From NCBI RefSeq assembly GCF_019655855.1, contig NZ_BPFX01000004.1, positions 386,765 through 450,764 of the forward strand: a stretch of DNA of 64,000 nt. The letters run 5' to 3'. The translations under genes were made by a program, and so were the position numbers. Below are positions 1 through 9,042 of this stretch, one piece after another (position 1 is the stretch's first letter; every line of letters starts with the position of its first letter). This DNA is from Pseudomonas paralcaligenes. GTDB taxonomy: Bacteria > Pseudomonadota > Gammaproteobacteria > Pseudomonadales > Pseudomonadaceae. The notes beneath the pieces are model-generated. The model did no database searches, was not told the origin of the DNA, and worked only from the letters and a program-made list of their open reading frames with translations.

Positions 1-389
1 CCTATGAGGCGGTCAGCGAGGACTTCGCCAGCTGGTATCCCAAGGTCAGGCCAGGCGGCATCATCCTGTTCCACGATGTGCAGGCACGCTTGCAGGATTT
101 CGGTGCATGGAAGTTCTGGGAAGAGATTCGCGGCCAGCACGAGACCTTTACCTTCAACCATGGCTTCGGCCTGGGCGTGCTGCGCAAGCCAGGTGGTGAA
201 CGTGGCAACGACCACGAACTGCTCAAGCTGTTGTTCGAATCCGGCTCGGACGAGGGAGCAGCCCGCCTGCGTGCGTTCTATGTGCATGCCAGCAAGCACC
301 TGGAAAACACCCGCAAGCTGAAGCGGCAGATGAAGGCCCAGGACCCCAATCAAAGCGCCGCTGCTCTTAACCAAGCGGCAAAGACCTAG
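1..389 (+). CDS. Class I SAM-dependent methyltransferase, C-terminal part
   Basis: The reading frame is open from the left edge of the window to a TAG stop, so only the end of the gene is present. The visible part has the sequence VRPGGIILFHDV followed by GAWKFWEEI. This is the late strand and loop of Rossmann-type methyltransferases found in O-antigen and polysaccharide clusters, often fused to glycosyltransferases. The tail is polar and probably helical. It lies 21 nt upstream of the dioxygenase gene in the same direction, so the two may be co-transcribed. A role in methylating a surface sugar is inferred from the C-terminal motif and the acyltransferases nearby. The catalytic SAM-binding part is outside the window, so the exact family is uncertain. 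Confidence 0.6.
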   Translation, partial: YEAVSEDFASWYPKVRPGGIILFHDVQARLQDFGAWKFWEEIRGQHETFTFNHGFGLGVLRKPGGERGNDHELLKLLFESGSDEGAARLRAFYVHASKHLENTRKLKRQMKAQDPNQSAAALNQAAKT

Positions 390-410
390 GATTGCAGGGA
401 CTGCGCTCTT

Positions 411-1400
411 ATGAATGCATTGAGCACTGCGGAGAAACTGTTCGCCGAAGGCAAGATTGCTGACGCGATCACTGCTCTCGAGGCAGATATCGCATGTGAG
501 GAAACGCCGGAAAAACTGACCAGGCTGATGCAATTCCGCCACAGTGGTTTCTTTCGGCGCGAACCAGCTGCTGCCCGAAGCTCATGGCCACCCGCACCGG
601 TGGATCTGGGCTGGCCGCTTGGGGAAATTCCCCAGATACCAGCTCGGCAGCTCGATGCCCGGATGCTGGAGCAGGGCGTGATGCGACACGGCTCGCTGAT
701 CGTGCGCAATCTGCTGGGCCACGAAGATACACAGGCACTGATCGAGGCGGTGGATCAGGCGATGGCGGCCTATGACCATGGCGAATCTTGCCAGTGGTAC
801 ACACCATTGAGGCCATGCGCGGAAAATGGTGAGGTACGGGTCGCCAGAAAGTGGGTGCGTGAGGGTGGTGGCGTGCTGGCGGCGGACTCGCCTAAGGCCA
901 TGGAGCTACTGATCTCGACGCTCAAGCGAGAGCGGATTCTGCCGGTGATCGAGGCATATCTGGGCGAGCCGCCGGCGCTGTCGCTCAAGAAGACCACGCT
1001 ACGACGCGTTTCGCCTGCAAGCAAGAGTGGCTGGCATCAGGATGGCGCGTTTCTCGGGAACGGTATTCGAACCCTTAATTTATGGATTGCCTTGAGCGAT
1101 TGCGGGATCGATGCCCCCTCGATGGACATGATTCCGGCACGGCTCGATCGGATCGTCCCCACAGGGGAAAACGACGCCGATTTCAACTGGTCCGTGGGCC
1201 ACGAGTTTATTGCTGCTGGAAGTGCCGGGGTGGCTCCGGTCAGGCTTAAATTTTCGGCAGGGGATGCGATCTTCTTCGATGAGATGAATCTGCATCGCAC
1301 GGCGGTGGACGATGGCATGACCCGTGACCGTTATGCCATTGAGGCCTGGTTCTTCGCTCCGTCATCCTACCCGCTTGGACAAATTCCCGTGCTGTGCTGA
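411..1400 (+). CDS. Phytanoyl-CoA dioxygenase (PhyH) family protein
   Basis: A 329-residue putative Fe(II)/2-oxoglutarate-dependent oxygenase. The metal-binding facial triad can be seen: HQD in the GWHQDGAFLG stretch (His about residue 209, Asp 211) and a distal His in DEMNLHRTAV (about 295). An Arg follows further on in MTRDRYAIEAWF and could bind 2-oxoglutarate. The first 30 residues form a short helical extension resembling a TPR half-repeat. The length is normal for PhyH-like proteins. Enzymes of this family hydroxylate lipids or small molecules; in polysaccharide clusters they may modify sugars or acyl groups. The substrate cannot be read from the sequence. It follows the methyltransferase closely and precedes a membrane acyltransferase. 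Confidence 0.75.
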   Translation: MNALSTAEKLFAEGKIADAITALEADIACEETPEKLTRLMQFRHSGFFRREPAAARSSWPPAPVDLGWPLGEIPQIPARQLDARMLEQGVMRHGSLIVRNLLGHEDTQALIEAVDQAMAAYDHGESCQWYTPLRPCAENGEVRVARKWVREGGGVLAADSPKAMELLISTLKRERILPVIEAYLGEPPALSLKKTTLRRVSPASKSGWHQDGAFLGNGIRTLNLWIALSDCGIDAPSMDMIPARLDRIVPTGENDADFNWSVGHEFIAAGSAGVAPVRLKFSAGDAIFFDEMNLHRTAVDDGMTRDRYAIEAWFFAPSSYPLGQIPVLC

Positions 1401-1498
1401 GGATGCGGATAAGCACGCAGAAAGCGGGCGGCCATGGAGCGTACCGTAGCCTCCGTTTGCGTCGATGGTTTAGAGCCTTGTAGATAACAGGTTCAAAA

Positions 1499-2656
1499 AT
1501 GCCAAAAGTATTGTCCGGCCTGCGCCAGCCTGCTGCCTATCTTCCTCAACTCGAGTCCTTGCGTGGCTGGGCCATCCTGCTGGTAGTGCTGTTCCACTAT
1601 GTCGGCATCCTCAACATGGACGGGGGGCTGGGGCCGTCGGAGCTTCAGCCCGCCTGGTTACAAGTTCTGGGCGCCGGCAATACCGGGGTCACGCTATTTT
1701 TCGTGCTGAGCGGTTTTCTGCTGGTTCAGCCATTCATCCTGGCGCTGCGCAATGGCGAGCAGGTGAATATCACCCGCTTCTACATGGCACGCTTGCTGAG
1801 GGTCATACCACTCTATTACCTGGTAATACTGGTGGCCTGGCTGGCCACGGCCAACGCTTCAGCATTCAAGGCGCTGCTGTTCATACCGATAGGTTTCGAT
1901 GCCTTCCCCTTCAGCGTACCGTGGTGGTCGCTGTGCACCGAGGTGCAGTTCTACATGCTGCTGCCTTGGGTCATGCTGGGGCTGGGCCACCGCCTGGGAC
2001 GCTGGCTGGTGCTGGTTGGCGGTCTGTGCTGGCTGGGATTGCATGCGTATCTTTTTCTTCAACCCCAGTGGCTGGGCGACCATCGCAATGCCTCGTTGCA
2101 GGCTTCGCTATTCGGGCGTGGGCCGGCCTTTCTGATTGGCGGTCTATGTAGCTGGCTCTATCTGAGCAGAGGCTTCACCTGGCTGACCGACTCCCCTCGA
2201 CGCGTAGCATCGCTGGCTGTACTGTTGCTGGTCACGCTGCTCTGGCTATTGCGCTGGTATGGCATGTCGGGACAGACGCCAGCGCTCATGGCCATGCCGT
2301 TCTACCATAGCGTGGAAGCGTTGTTGTGGGGCGGGTTGCTGCTTTGCAGCCTGGGTACCGCCGGCAGAATGAAAGCACTGTTTATCAACCCGCTGTTCAG
2401 CCACCTCGGCACCATTTCCTATTCCCTGTACCTGGTGCATCTACCGGTGCAGTTCTACCTGCTCTATCCACTGCTCAAGCAGACCAATGGCTCGCCTTGG
2501 ACGCCACCCCTGCTCGCGACCATTGCCGCCAGCTTCCTGGCTGCCTGGGGGCTTTCGCTCCTGTGCTACCGACTGGTCGAGCGACCATTCCTCAGACTCA
2601 AGGCACACCTGCCGACAATGCGGGGCCGAAGCGGCTACCAGCCTGTATGCAGATAA
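1499..2656 (+). CDS. Membrane O-acyltransferase, acyltransferase family 3 (OafA/YrhL type)
   Basis: A 385-residue polytopic inner-membrane protein. It opens with the family signature LESLRGWAILLVVLFHYVG, whose His is the presumed catalytic residue. LFFVLSGFLL follows at about residue 80 and the typical end YRLVERPFLRL is present. About ten hydrophobic segments can be counted. Members transfer acetyl or other acyl groups from the cytoplasm to surface polysaccharides such as O-antigen. It lacks the C-terminal SGNH domain found in some relatives, so it is the membrane-only form. It converges with a second member of the same family, with only 3 nt between the two stop codons. The glycan target is inferred from the neighbourhood. 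Confidence 0.85.
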   Translation: MPKVLSGLRQPAAYLPQLESLRGWAILLVVLFHYVGILNMDGGLGPSELQPAWLQVLGAGNTGVTLFFVLSGFLLVQPFILALRNGEQVNITRFYMARLLRVIPLYYLVILVAWLATANASAFKALLFIPIGFDAFPFSVPWWSLCTEVQFYMLLPWVMLGLGHRLGRWLVLVGGLCWLGLHAYLFLQPQWLGDHRNASLQASLFGRGPAFLIGGLCSWLYLSRGFTWLTDSPRRVASLAVLLLVTLLWLLRWYGMSGQTPALMAMPFYHSVEALLWGGLLLCSLGTAGRMKALFINPLFSHLGTISYSLYLVHLPVQFYLLYPLLKQTNGSPWTPPLLATIAASFLAAWGLSLLCYRLVERPFLRLKAHLPTMRGRSGYQPVCR

Positions 2657-2659
2657 CCG

Positions 2660-3829
2660 TCATGCCCGTGCTCCGAATGGGGTGGCATCCACGCGCCGGG
2701 TGATCTTCTCCCGCACATCCGCAACGGGTTTTTCGAAGAAGTGGAACACCAGCACCGATACCAGCCACACCAAGGCCAGCCAGAGCAGGACTGCCAGCGC
2801 CATGACAGGCCAAGGACTATTCGCTTGCAAGCCCAACACGGCTCTGATGCCAAGCAACAATGGAAAATGGCTTAGGTAAAGCGTGTAGGAATACAGGCTG
2901 ATCCGGGCAACGGCGGTATGCGCCCAACCCTTCTGCGCTTTCAGCCGGACGATGGCGGGCAGCAGCAGCAGTGTTCCCAGCCCCAGCAACGAGAGGGTAC
3001 CAGCGTTGATGAGCGAGTAGGTTGCGGAGCTGCCCCAGCCGCTATGTACAAGCTTCCAGATAGCGGCAAGCCCCAGCACCGTTATGACCAGACCAAGCGC
3101 GGCCTTGCCAGCGACCTGACGCTGCCACCACTCTGGTGCCCAACGGCTCAGTGTGGCAGCCAGCACTCCCCAGCCAGTCGCATCCAGATGATAGATCGTG
3201 AGTCTTCTGATTTCGGCATCCCACTGGAAGAACCCTCTTGGCACCTCATGCATCAGCCGCATCCAGAAGGGCAGGGTGATCAGCAGAAGCGAGGAGAGCA
3301 GGAAGGCATTCCGGACCGAGAGCCTCATCAGCCGAGCGCTCACGAGCACCAGGATCGGCATGATCAGGTAGAACCATTCGTCCACCGCCAGTGACCAGGA
3401 CTCCCCGAAGAAATGCGGCAGCTTCTCCGGGTAGGCCAGGTTTTGCAGGAAGAAGACATAGCTCCAGTCGAAGCTGCCGGCATCGGCCAGCACCATGCTC
3501 AGTCCCACATTGACCAGAAGGAACAGGTAGTAACAGGGCAATGTCCGGAACCAGCGACGCAGCCAGAAGTCCCGGCAGGCCGAAAGATGATTCTGCTCCT
3601 TTTCGAAGATCCGGATCATCATCGTGCCGATGAGGTAGCCGCTCAGCACAAACAACCATTCGATGGAAATGACAGCGCTGGCACTCAGATAGGCCGGGCC
3701 GCCCTGCCAGACGATCTTGCCCGTCGAGACGAAAAACCAAAGAAAACAATGATTCGCCAGAACAATGACGACTGCGAGCGAGCGCAGATAATCCAGGCCC
3801 GAATTGCGGGACATGCTTGTGTCACTCAT
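2660..3829 (-). CDS. Membrane O-acyltransferase, acyltransferase family 3
   Basis: A 389-residue polytopic membrane protein of the same family as its convergent neighbour but clearly divergent from it. Landmarks are LDYLRSLAVVIVLANHCFLW near the N terminus (catalytic-type His), LFVLSGYLIGTMM, a WSLAVDEWFYL loop and the terminal FFEKP motif. It lies 12 nt downstream of the 2OG oxygenase gene on the same strand, so the two probably form an operon. A later ATG at 3814 is an alternative start. A role in decorating a surface glycan is inferred. Having two acyltransferases in one locus suggests that two positions or two acyl groups are modified. Confidence 0.85.
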   Translation of the reverse strand: MSDTSMSRNSGLDYLRSLAVVIVLANHCFLWFFVSTGKIVWQGGPAYLSASAVISIEWLFVLSGYLIGTMMIRIFEKEQNHLSACRDFWLRRWFRTLPCYYLFLLVNVGLSMVLADAGSFDWSYVFFLQNLAYPEKLPHFFGESWSLAVDEWFYLIMPILVLVSARLMRLSVRNAFLLSSLLLITLPFWMRLMHEVPRGFFQWDAEIRRLTIYHLDATGWGVLAATLSRWAPEWWQRQVAGKAALGLVITVLGLAAIWKLVHSGWGSSATYSLINAGTLSLLGLGTLLLLPAIVRLKAQKGWAHTAVARISLYSYTLYLSHFPLLLGIRAVLGLQANSPWPVMALAVLLWLALVWLVSVLVFHFFEKPVADVREKITRRVDATPFGARA

Positions 3830-3841
3830 CCGTGAGGGCGC

Positions 3842-4645
3842 TCAACGATAGGCGTCAGGGACATCCTGCCAAAGCGTGGCGAAGCCCGGTTCGGCTTCCC
3901 CGGCAGGGCGGCCGTTGGTGTAGTAGTAGAGTGCCAGCGATTTGCGGTAGACCCCCTCGGGACAGGTCAGGGGTTTGGGATGGCCGTGGAAGGAGGTCGC
4001 CGTCGTGCTGAAGACCACGCAGCGATTGAGGATCGGCAGCACGCGCTTGGGTGGCCCTTGCATGGCCGGATCCCAGAGCTCCAGCTCCCCGCCGTACTCC
4101 TGGAGCCAGTCCTGGTTCAGGTAGAGCAGGAAGTTGAGCCGGCGATCCAGGCCGAAATCGCGGTGGCTGGCGAAATCGGCATGTACCTTGAGAAAGCCGC
4201 CGCGACCGATCTGGTGGATGCCGGCGCCACGCAGCTTGGGGTCGGGAATCAGGTCAGCGATGCCCGTCATGCCGGCGAGGAAATCGAGAAAGTAGTGCGA
4301 GTTCAGTTCCCAGATCAGTTGCCGGTAGGTGGGAGGCATGCTCATCAGGTCGCGGATGTTGCGCTTGTCCTTCTGCACGTACTCGCCGGTCTGCTTGTCC
4401 TTGTGCGTGGCCTCGTTCCAGATCGGCAGGCTCTGGTCCTGGGGGTATTCGGCCAGCAGGCGGGCCAGTGTCGCCTCCGGCAGGAAGTCGTCGATGACGA
4501 TATGGGAGAAAGGCTGATTGTGCTGGTAGAGCGAGGCAAGTTGGGCCTCGGCGGCTTGCAGTGCGGTGTAGTCGAGTAGCGTGCCAGCCGGGCCATGCGG
4601 CTGGTTTTGCGTGTGGGTGAGCTTGGGGAATAATGCGCTACTCAT
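3842..4645 (-). CDS. 2OG-Fe(II) oxygenase (prolyl-4-hydroxylase-like)
   Basis: A 267-residue cytosolic protein with the double-stranded beta-helix oxygenase signature. HADF (His 155, Asp 157) is followed by the conserved RRLNFLLYLNQDW and EYGGELELWD. A distal His lies in TSFHGHPKPL (about 220-222), and Arg 234 in VYRKSLALYYY is positioned to hold 2-oxoglutarate. This pattern matches the 2OG-FeII_Oxy_3 group that also appears in glycan clusters. The substrate is unknown; a sugar, lipid or protein hydroxylation is possible. It is transcribed away from the sulfatase gene, and the two 5' ends nearly touch, implying back-to-back promoters inside coding or leader sequence. It is followed by an acyltransferase gene 12 nt downstream. 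Confidence 0.8.
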   Translation of the reverse strand: MSSALFPKLTHTQNQPHGPAGTLLDYTALQAAEAQLASLYQHNQPFSHIVIDDFLPEATLARLLAEYPQDQSLPIWNEATHKDKQTGEYVQKDKRNIRDLMSMPPTYRQLIWELNSHYFLDFLAGMTGIADLIPDPKLRGAGIHQIGRGGFLKVHADFASHRDFGLDRRLNFLLYLNQDWLQEYGGELELWDPAMQGPPKRVLPILNRCVVFSTTATSFHGHPKPLTCPEGVYRKSLALYYYTNGRPAGEAEPGFATLWQDVPDAYR

Positions 4646-4662
4646 TGGATAGGATTCGACTC

Positions 4663-6549
4663 ATGTGGAATGTTGGCGGCTTGACCTTGCGCGGCTTCGC
4701 TTGCACTGCGTTGCTAGGGGTGCTGCTACTGGCGGGATGCTCGGATAATAATGATGCCGAACGGCCCAATATTCTATTTATCCTTACGGACGATCTGGGT
4801 AATAACGATATATCAAGCTGGGGCGATGATAGCGCTCCTACTCCAAGTCTCGACGAATTTAGCCGACAGTCCGTGCGATTTCGCAGACACTATACCGATA
4901 GCACCTGCTCGCCCAGCCGAGCGGCCCTGCTGACGGGCCGGCATCCCGTCAGCATCGGCTTCCAGGCGGATGGACTCGGACTCTCCAGCGACCTTGAAAC
5001 GCTGCCCGAAAGCCTGCGAACGCTGGGCTATCGAACAGCCCATGTCGGCAAGTGGCATGTAGGGGAAGCGCTTGAGTACCCGGAAATTCAGCCAGGCCAT
5101 CATGGCTTCGATTACTGGTTCGGCATGCTCAATCACTTCATCCTCCGTGGCCCTGGGGAGAACGGGGAAATTCTTCAACGGCAACCGACCCATGTCGATC
5201 CATGGCTGCAGGAAAATGGCGCTCCGCCACAACAGTATCAGGGCTATCTCGATGACCTGCTGATCGATAAAGCCATTGAGCTTATGGATGCCGGCGAAGG
5301 ACAGCCCTGGTTCATCAACCTCTGGCTCTATTCGCCCCATACGCCCTATCAACCGTCTCCAACGTTTGCCCAACAGTTTCCCGATACGCCCGAGGGGCGC
5401 TTTCAGGCGGTGTTGAAGCAGCTCGATCACAATGTCCAGCGCTTGCTGAAAGCGCTCGAAGAGCGTGGGCTGGCAGAAAACACGATTGTGGTTTTCGCCA
5501 GCGACAATGGCGGCCCCAATATTGCGCGAGACAATAACTTCCCTCTGCTCGGCAAGAAGGCCACCTACACGGAGGGCGGCGTTCGCAGTCCGTTGTGGTT
5601 GATCTGGCCTCATCACTATGAAAATGCCGATATCGTTGCGCCAACCCATATCACCGATCTCTACCCGACGCTCCTGACCCTGGCAGGTGGCACCGCTCCG
5701 GAAGGAATCATGGGAAGAAGCCTGCGACCTCTACTGGAGGGCTCTTCCTTGCCCGAGCCGAGAGGCTACTACTGGATGTCGGACAGTGGGCGCCTGGGCA
5801 TGGCGTATGGGGGGCATCTCTTTGATCGGGCATCGATCTTCTACAGGGACGTTCTCGGTGGTTTTAAAGATGGCCGGATGACTGCCGCCATTGGCGCCCC
5901 GCAGCCAAGCGGGAACGTACCCGACTCGCTCGACCAGCCCCAGGCCAATGCCTTGATGAAGAAGGAGGAGCGCAAATTGCGTGAGCCGTCTTTCAACTGG
6001 CAGCCAGCCGGCAACGGGCAGCCTGCGATGTTGACGGGCAGGGACTTCCAGCGCGCCCCGGTCTTCGGTGGTTTCAGCATGGGCTTTGCACTCGGTAAGC
6101 CGGCAAGGACACCCCAGGTGCAGACGTTACTGGAGCAAGAAGGGATCTGGCGCCTGGACTTGCTTGCCGACGGCCGGCTCCTGGTAGCACATGGCGATGT
6201 CGAGCAAATCAGCGAGCCCCTGCAAGCTGCCCACAGTGCCTGCAACAGCCTGGTGGTCAGCGTGCACGTGAAGCCTGCCAGCACCTTTCCCTTCCCCGGT
6301 CCAGCCAGCTCCCGACTCGCCTTGTACTGGAATGGCCACGTACTGCTCGACAGCGAGCGTGTCTTGCAGCGGCCCGGATCAGGCCAGGGGCTTGCCAACC
6401 CTACCTATATCGGAAGTGGAGTCGATGGCGCGCGTCCATATCTCGGCGAGGTGCTGGGCAAGCCGATAGCCATCAATAAACTCCTGCTGCCGGAGCAAGA
6501 GGGGTATGGCCTGCCCGACCTGATTGCGGAACTCTGCCCAGGAGTGTGA
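4663..6549 (+). CDS. Lipoprotein sulfatase (alkaline phosphatase superfamily)
   Basis: A 628-residue protein with a type II signal ending LLLAGC, so it should be a membrane-anchored lipoprotein. The sulfatase core is clear: NILFILTDDLG supplies metal-binding Asp residues. STCSPSRAALLTGRHP contains the C-x-P-S-R sequence whose Cys is oxidised to formylglycine in active sulfatases, and VFASDNGGPN is also typical. The enzyme should hydrolyse a sulfate ester, probably in the periplasm; the substrate is unknown. I chose the ATG at 4663 because GGATAGGA precedes it by 8 nt; an upstream ATG at 4633 would overlap the divergent gene and lacks such a site. Activity needs a formylglycine-generating enzyme, which is not in the window. 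The cytochrome gene starts 14 nt downstream, suggesting one transcript. Confidence 0.88.
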   Translation: MWNVGGLTLRGFACTALLGVLLLAGCSDNNDAERPNILFILTDDLGNNDISSWGDDSAPTPSLDEFSRQSVRFRRHYTDSTCSPSRAALLTGRHPVSIGFQADGLGLSSDLETLPESLRTLGYRTAHVGKWHVGEALEYPEIQPGHHGFDYWFGMLNHFILRGPGENGEILQRQPTHVDPWLQENGAPPQQYQGYLDDLLIDKAIELMDAGEGQPWFINLWLYSPHTPYQPSPTFAQQFPDTPEGRFQAVLKQLDHNVQRLLKALEERGLAENTIVVFASDNGGPNIARDNNFPLLGKKATYTEGGVRSPLWLIWPHHYENADIVAPTHITDLYPTLLTLAGGTAPEGIMGRSLRPLLEGSSLPEPRGYYWMSDSGRLGMAYGGHLFDRASIFYRDVLGGFKDGRMTAAIGAPQPSGNVPDSLDQPQANALMKKEERKLREPSFNWQPAGNGQPAMLTGRDFQRAPVFGGFSMGFALGKPARTPQVQTLLEQEGIWRLDLLADGRLLVAHGDVEQISEPLQAAHSACNSLVVSVHVKPASTFPFPGPASSRLALYWNGHVLLDSERVLQRPGSGQGLANPTYIGSGVDGARPYLGEVLGKPIAINKLLLPEQEGYGLPDLIAELCPGV

Positions 6550-6563
6550 TGGGTGCACCTTGA

Positions 6564-8825
6564 GTGGAACGCCTGATGAAAGGGTGGCGGTGGCTGGCGT
6601 ACGGCTTCGTCCTGTTGCTGCTGGCGGCGAGCCTAGGGTTATGGTTCGGAGCCGACTCATCCCGGCCGGAACCCTCAGTGCCGGCTGCTGAGTGGGTTGC
6701 GGAAAGCAGTTGTCAGAGCTGTCACCAACCACAACACCAAGCCTGGCTGGGGTCCCATCACCAGTTGGCCATGCAACCGGCCAGCGAGCAGGCGGTGCTT
6801 GGCGACTTCGCCGATCGGCAGGTCTCCGGGGTGGATGGCGGCAGCCGGTTTTTCCGCAAGGATGATGGTTTCTGGATAAACACCACGGGAGCGGACGGCC
6901 TGAAGGCGGACTTCCGCGTCGCCTATGCAATAGGGGTGGAACCCCTGCAACAGTATTTGCTGGAACTGCCAGGCGGGCACCTCCAGGCATTCACCATGGC
7001 GTGGGATACGCGGGAGCAACGCTGGTTCGATCTCTACCCCGATCAACAGGCCAGACCTGGCGAAATGCTGCATTGGGCCGGCTTGAACCAGAACGCGAAC
7101 TTCATGTGCATCGACTGCCACAGCACAGGCTTCCGGCGTAACTATGACGCGGCCACACAGAGCTATTCCAGCCATTGGCAGGCGCTTGGAGTAGGTTGCC
7201 AGAGTTGCCACGGGCCGGCGTCCGGCCACCTGGAGTGGACACGCAAGGCGGATGCCGATGGCCGTTATGGATTTGCCAGGTCTCTGAAGAGCGGGGACAC
7301 GCTGCAGGAGGTGGAAACCTGCGGTCGCTGCCATAGCCGGCGTGCGGCACTGGGGGATGGCTATCGGCATGCTGGACGTCTGATGGACGATTTCCTGCCC
7401 CATGTCCTCACCCCGGTTCTCAATGAGATCGATGGCAAGATCAAGGACGAAGTCTTCGAGTACGGCTCTTTCGTCCAGAGTCGCATGTACGCCGCCGGGG
7501 TGCGCTGCTCGGACTGCCACGACCCGCATGCCGGAACTTTGCGGGCCACCGGTAATGCGCTTTGTACCCAGTGCCACAACCCCTCGGGGCAGGCTGTCCG
7601 CGGAGGTATTACCGCCGACGGCCTGAGCGCCAGGGATTACGACTCGCCGGCTCACCACAAGCATGCGCAGGGAACGACCGCAGCCCAGTGCATCAGTTGC
7701 CATATGCCGGGCCGCTACTACATGGTCAATGATCTGCGCCATGATCATAGCTTCAGCGTGCCGAATCCCGTGCAGGCGATAGTGCTGGGGCACAAGGATG
7801 CCTGCCTGAATTGTCACCAGGACATGCCTGGGGAAAGGCTGGCCGAACAGTTCGGGCGGCTCTTCGACAACCCCGCGCCTCGCGATGGTGGCTATGCGGC
7901 AGCCCTGTTCAGTGTCAGGCATGGGCAGGCAGGGGCGACCAAGGTGCTGCTGGAGCAGTTGGCGCGCAGCGACCTGCCGGCCATTCGCAGGGCTACCCTA
8001 CTGGTTGAATTGCCCCGCTACCCATCCGCGCGCGCGACGCTGGCCGCTCGCGAGGCGCTGCGCAATGAAGCGCCGCAGGTGCGTGAGCAGGCCGTGGAGG
8101 CGCTGAGCAGGCTGTTGCCGGATAGGCAACTGAGCAAGACCCTGGCCCCGCTGCTGACCGATCCGGTCAAGGCGGTACGTATCGCCTCGGCATGGGCGCT
8201 GGCTCAGTTGCCGCTGCCAGCCGGCCATGAGCCTGAAGGCTTCGCCCAGGCGCTGGACGAATACGAGCAGGTGCAGCAGGCGTTGCGCGAGCGGCCAGAC
8301 GCCCTTCTGAATCTGGCCATGCTCTATCAGGCGCGCGGCGAGTTGCATCAGGTGGAGCCGGCGTTGCGCGAGGCCTTGCTGCGCGATGCGGGCTTTCATC
8401 CCGTTCGCACTGCATTGGCCCAGCTACTGGAGGACCAGGGACGTGTTCAGGCCGCCCAGGCGTTGCTGCAAGAGGGCTTGCAACAAGGTGACAGCGCGGC
8501 GTTGCAATATGCCATCGGCATGACCTGGGTGCGGCAACGACAACCAGCCAAAGCGCTGGCAGCCTTGCGCCGTGCCCATGAACAGGAACGCGAGCAGGCC
8601 GAGTATCGCTATGCCTACGCGCTTGGGTTGTATGAAAGCGGGCAGCCTGAACAGGCCATCGAGCTGCTTGAGCAGGGGCTGGCAGAAGATCCTTCCAATA
8701 GGACTATACGCCAGGCCCTGCTGGCCTACGCGCAACGCGCCGGTGATCGGGACAAGGTGCAGGCGCTTGTTCATGGCCTGCAGTCCATCAATCCCGAGGA
8801 CCCGCTCCTGCGGCATACATGGTGA
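6564..8825 (+). CDS. Octaheme cytochrome c with HEAT/TPR-type repeats
   Basis: A 753-residue protein with an N-terminal membrane anchor or uncleaved signal (WLAYGFVLLLLAASLGLWF) and a periplasmic body. Eight CxxCH heme-binding motifs occur at about residues 50, 182, 212, 253, 315, 334, 377 and 414 (CQSCH, CIDCH, CQSCH, CGRCH, CSDCH, CTQCH, CISCH, CLNCH). From about 440 the sequence becomes helical repeats: first HEAT-like, then tetratricopeptide-like to the end. Multiheme cytochromes of this type carry electrons or reduce substrates in the periplasm; the repeats suggest protein docking. The start is either GTG 6564 or ATG 6576, neither with a strong ribosome-binding site. It directly follows a sulfatase gene, an unusual partnership. 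The electron donor and acceptor are not indicated. Confidence 0.85.
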   Translation: MERLMKGWRWLAYGFVLLLLAASLGLWFGADSSRPEPSVPAAEWVAESSCQSCHQPQHQAWLGSHHQLAMQPASEQAVLGDFADRQVSGVDGGSRFFRKDDGFWINTTGADGLKADFRVAYAIGVEPLQQYLLELPGGHLQAFTMAWDTREQRWFDLYPDQQARPGEMLHWAGLNQNANFMCIDCHSTGFRRNYDAATQSYSSHWQALGVGCQSCHGPASGHLEWTRKADADGRYGFARSLKSGDTLQEVETCGRCHSRRAALGDGYRHAGRLMDDFLPHVLTPVLNEIDGKIKDEVFEYGSFVQSRMYAAGVRCSDCHDPHAGTLRATGNALCTQCHNPSGQAVRGGITADGLSARDYDSPAHHKHAQGTTAAQCISCHMPGRYYMVNDLRHDHSFSVPNPVQAIVLGHKDACLNCHQDMPGERLAEQFGRLFDNPAPRDGGYAAALFSVRHGQAGATKVLLEQLARSDLPAIRRATLLVELPRYPSARATLAAREALRNEAPQVREQAVEALSRLLPDRQLSKTLAPLLTDPVKAVRIASAWALAQLPLPAGHEPEGFAQALDEYEQVQQALRERPDALLNLAMLYQARGELHQVEPALREALLRDAGFHPVRTALAQLLEDQGRVQAAQALLQEGLQQGDSAALQYAIGMTWVRQRQPAKALAALRRAHEQEREQAEYRYAYALGLYESGQPEQAIELLEQGLAEDPSNRTIRQALLAYAQRAGDRDKVQALVHGLQSINPEDPLLRHTW

Positions 8826-9042
8826 ATCGTGATTCCACCATTGAAAATCTTGGGGATTCCATCCGCTCGCTATCACTGACAGTCTCATGCAGACCCGTCT
8901 CACCTCAACGAGCAATAGCGAGTTCTGGAGGGGTCAATCGGGTCACGGGCTGCAGTCTGCCCGTTACTCTGAGCCGTCGGGCCGCCGAGGCTTGATGCCT
9001 TGCACGCACGGCATGCCGAATTCGGCACACCGCGCGAATGGC

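Noticed and set aside
4633..4662. Upstream ATG for the sulfatase
   Set aside because: It would overlap the divergent oxygenase gene and has no ribosome-binding site, whereas ATG 4663 follows GGATAGGA and leaves a proper lipoprotein signal.
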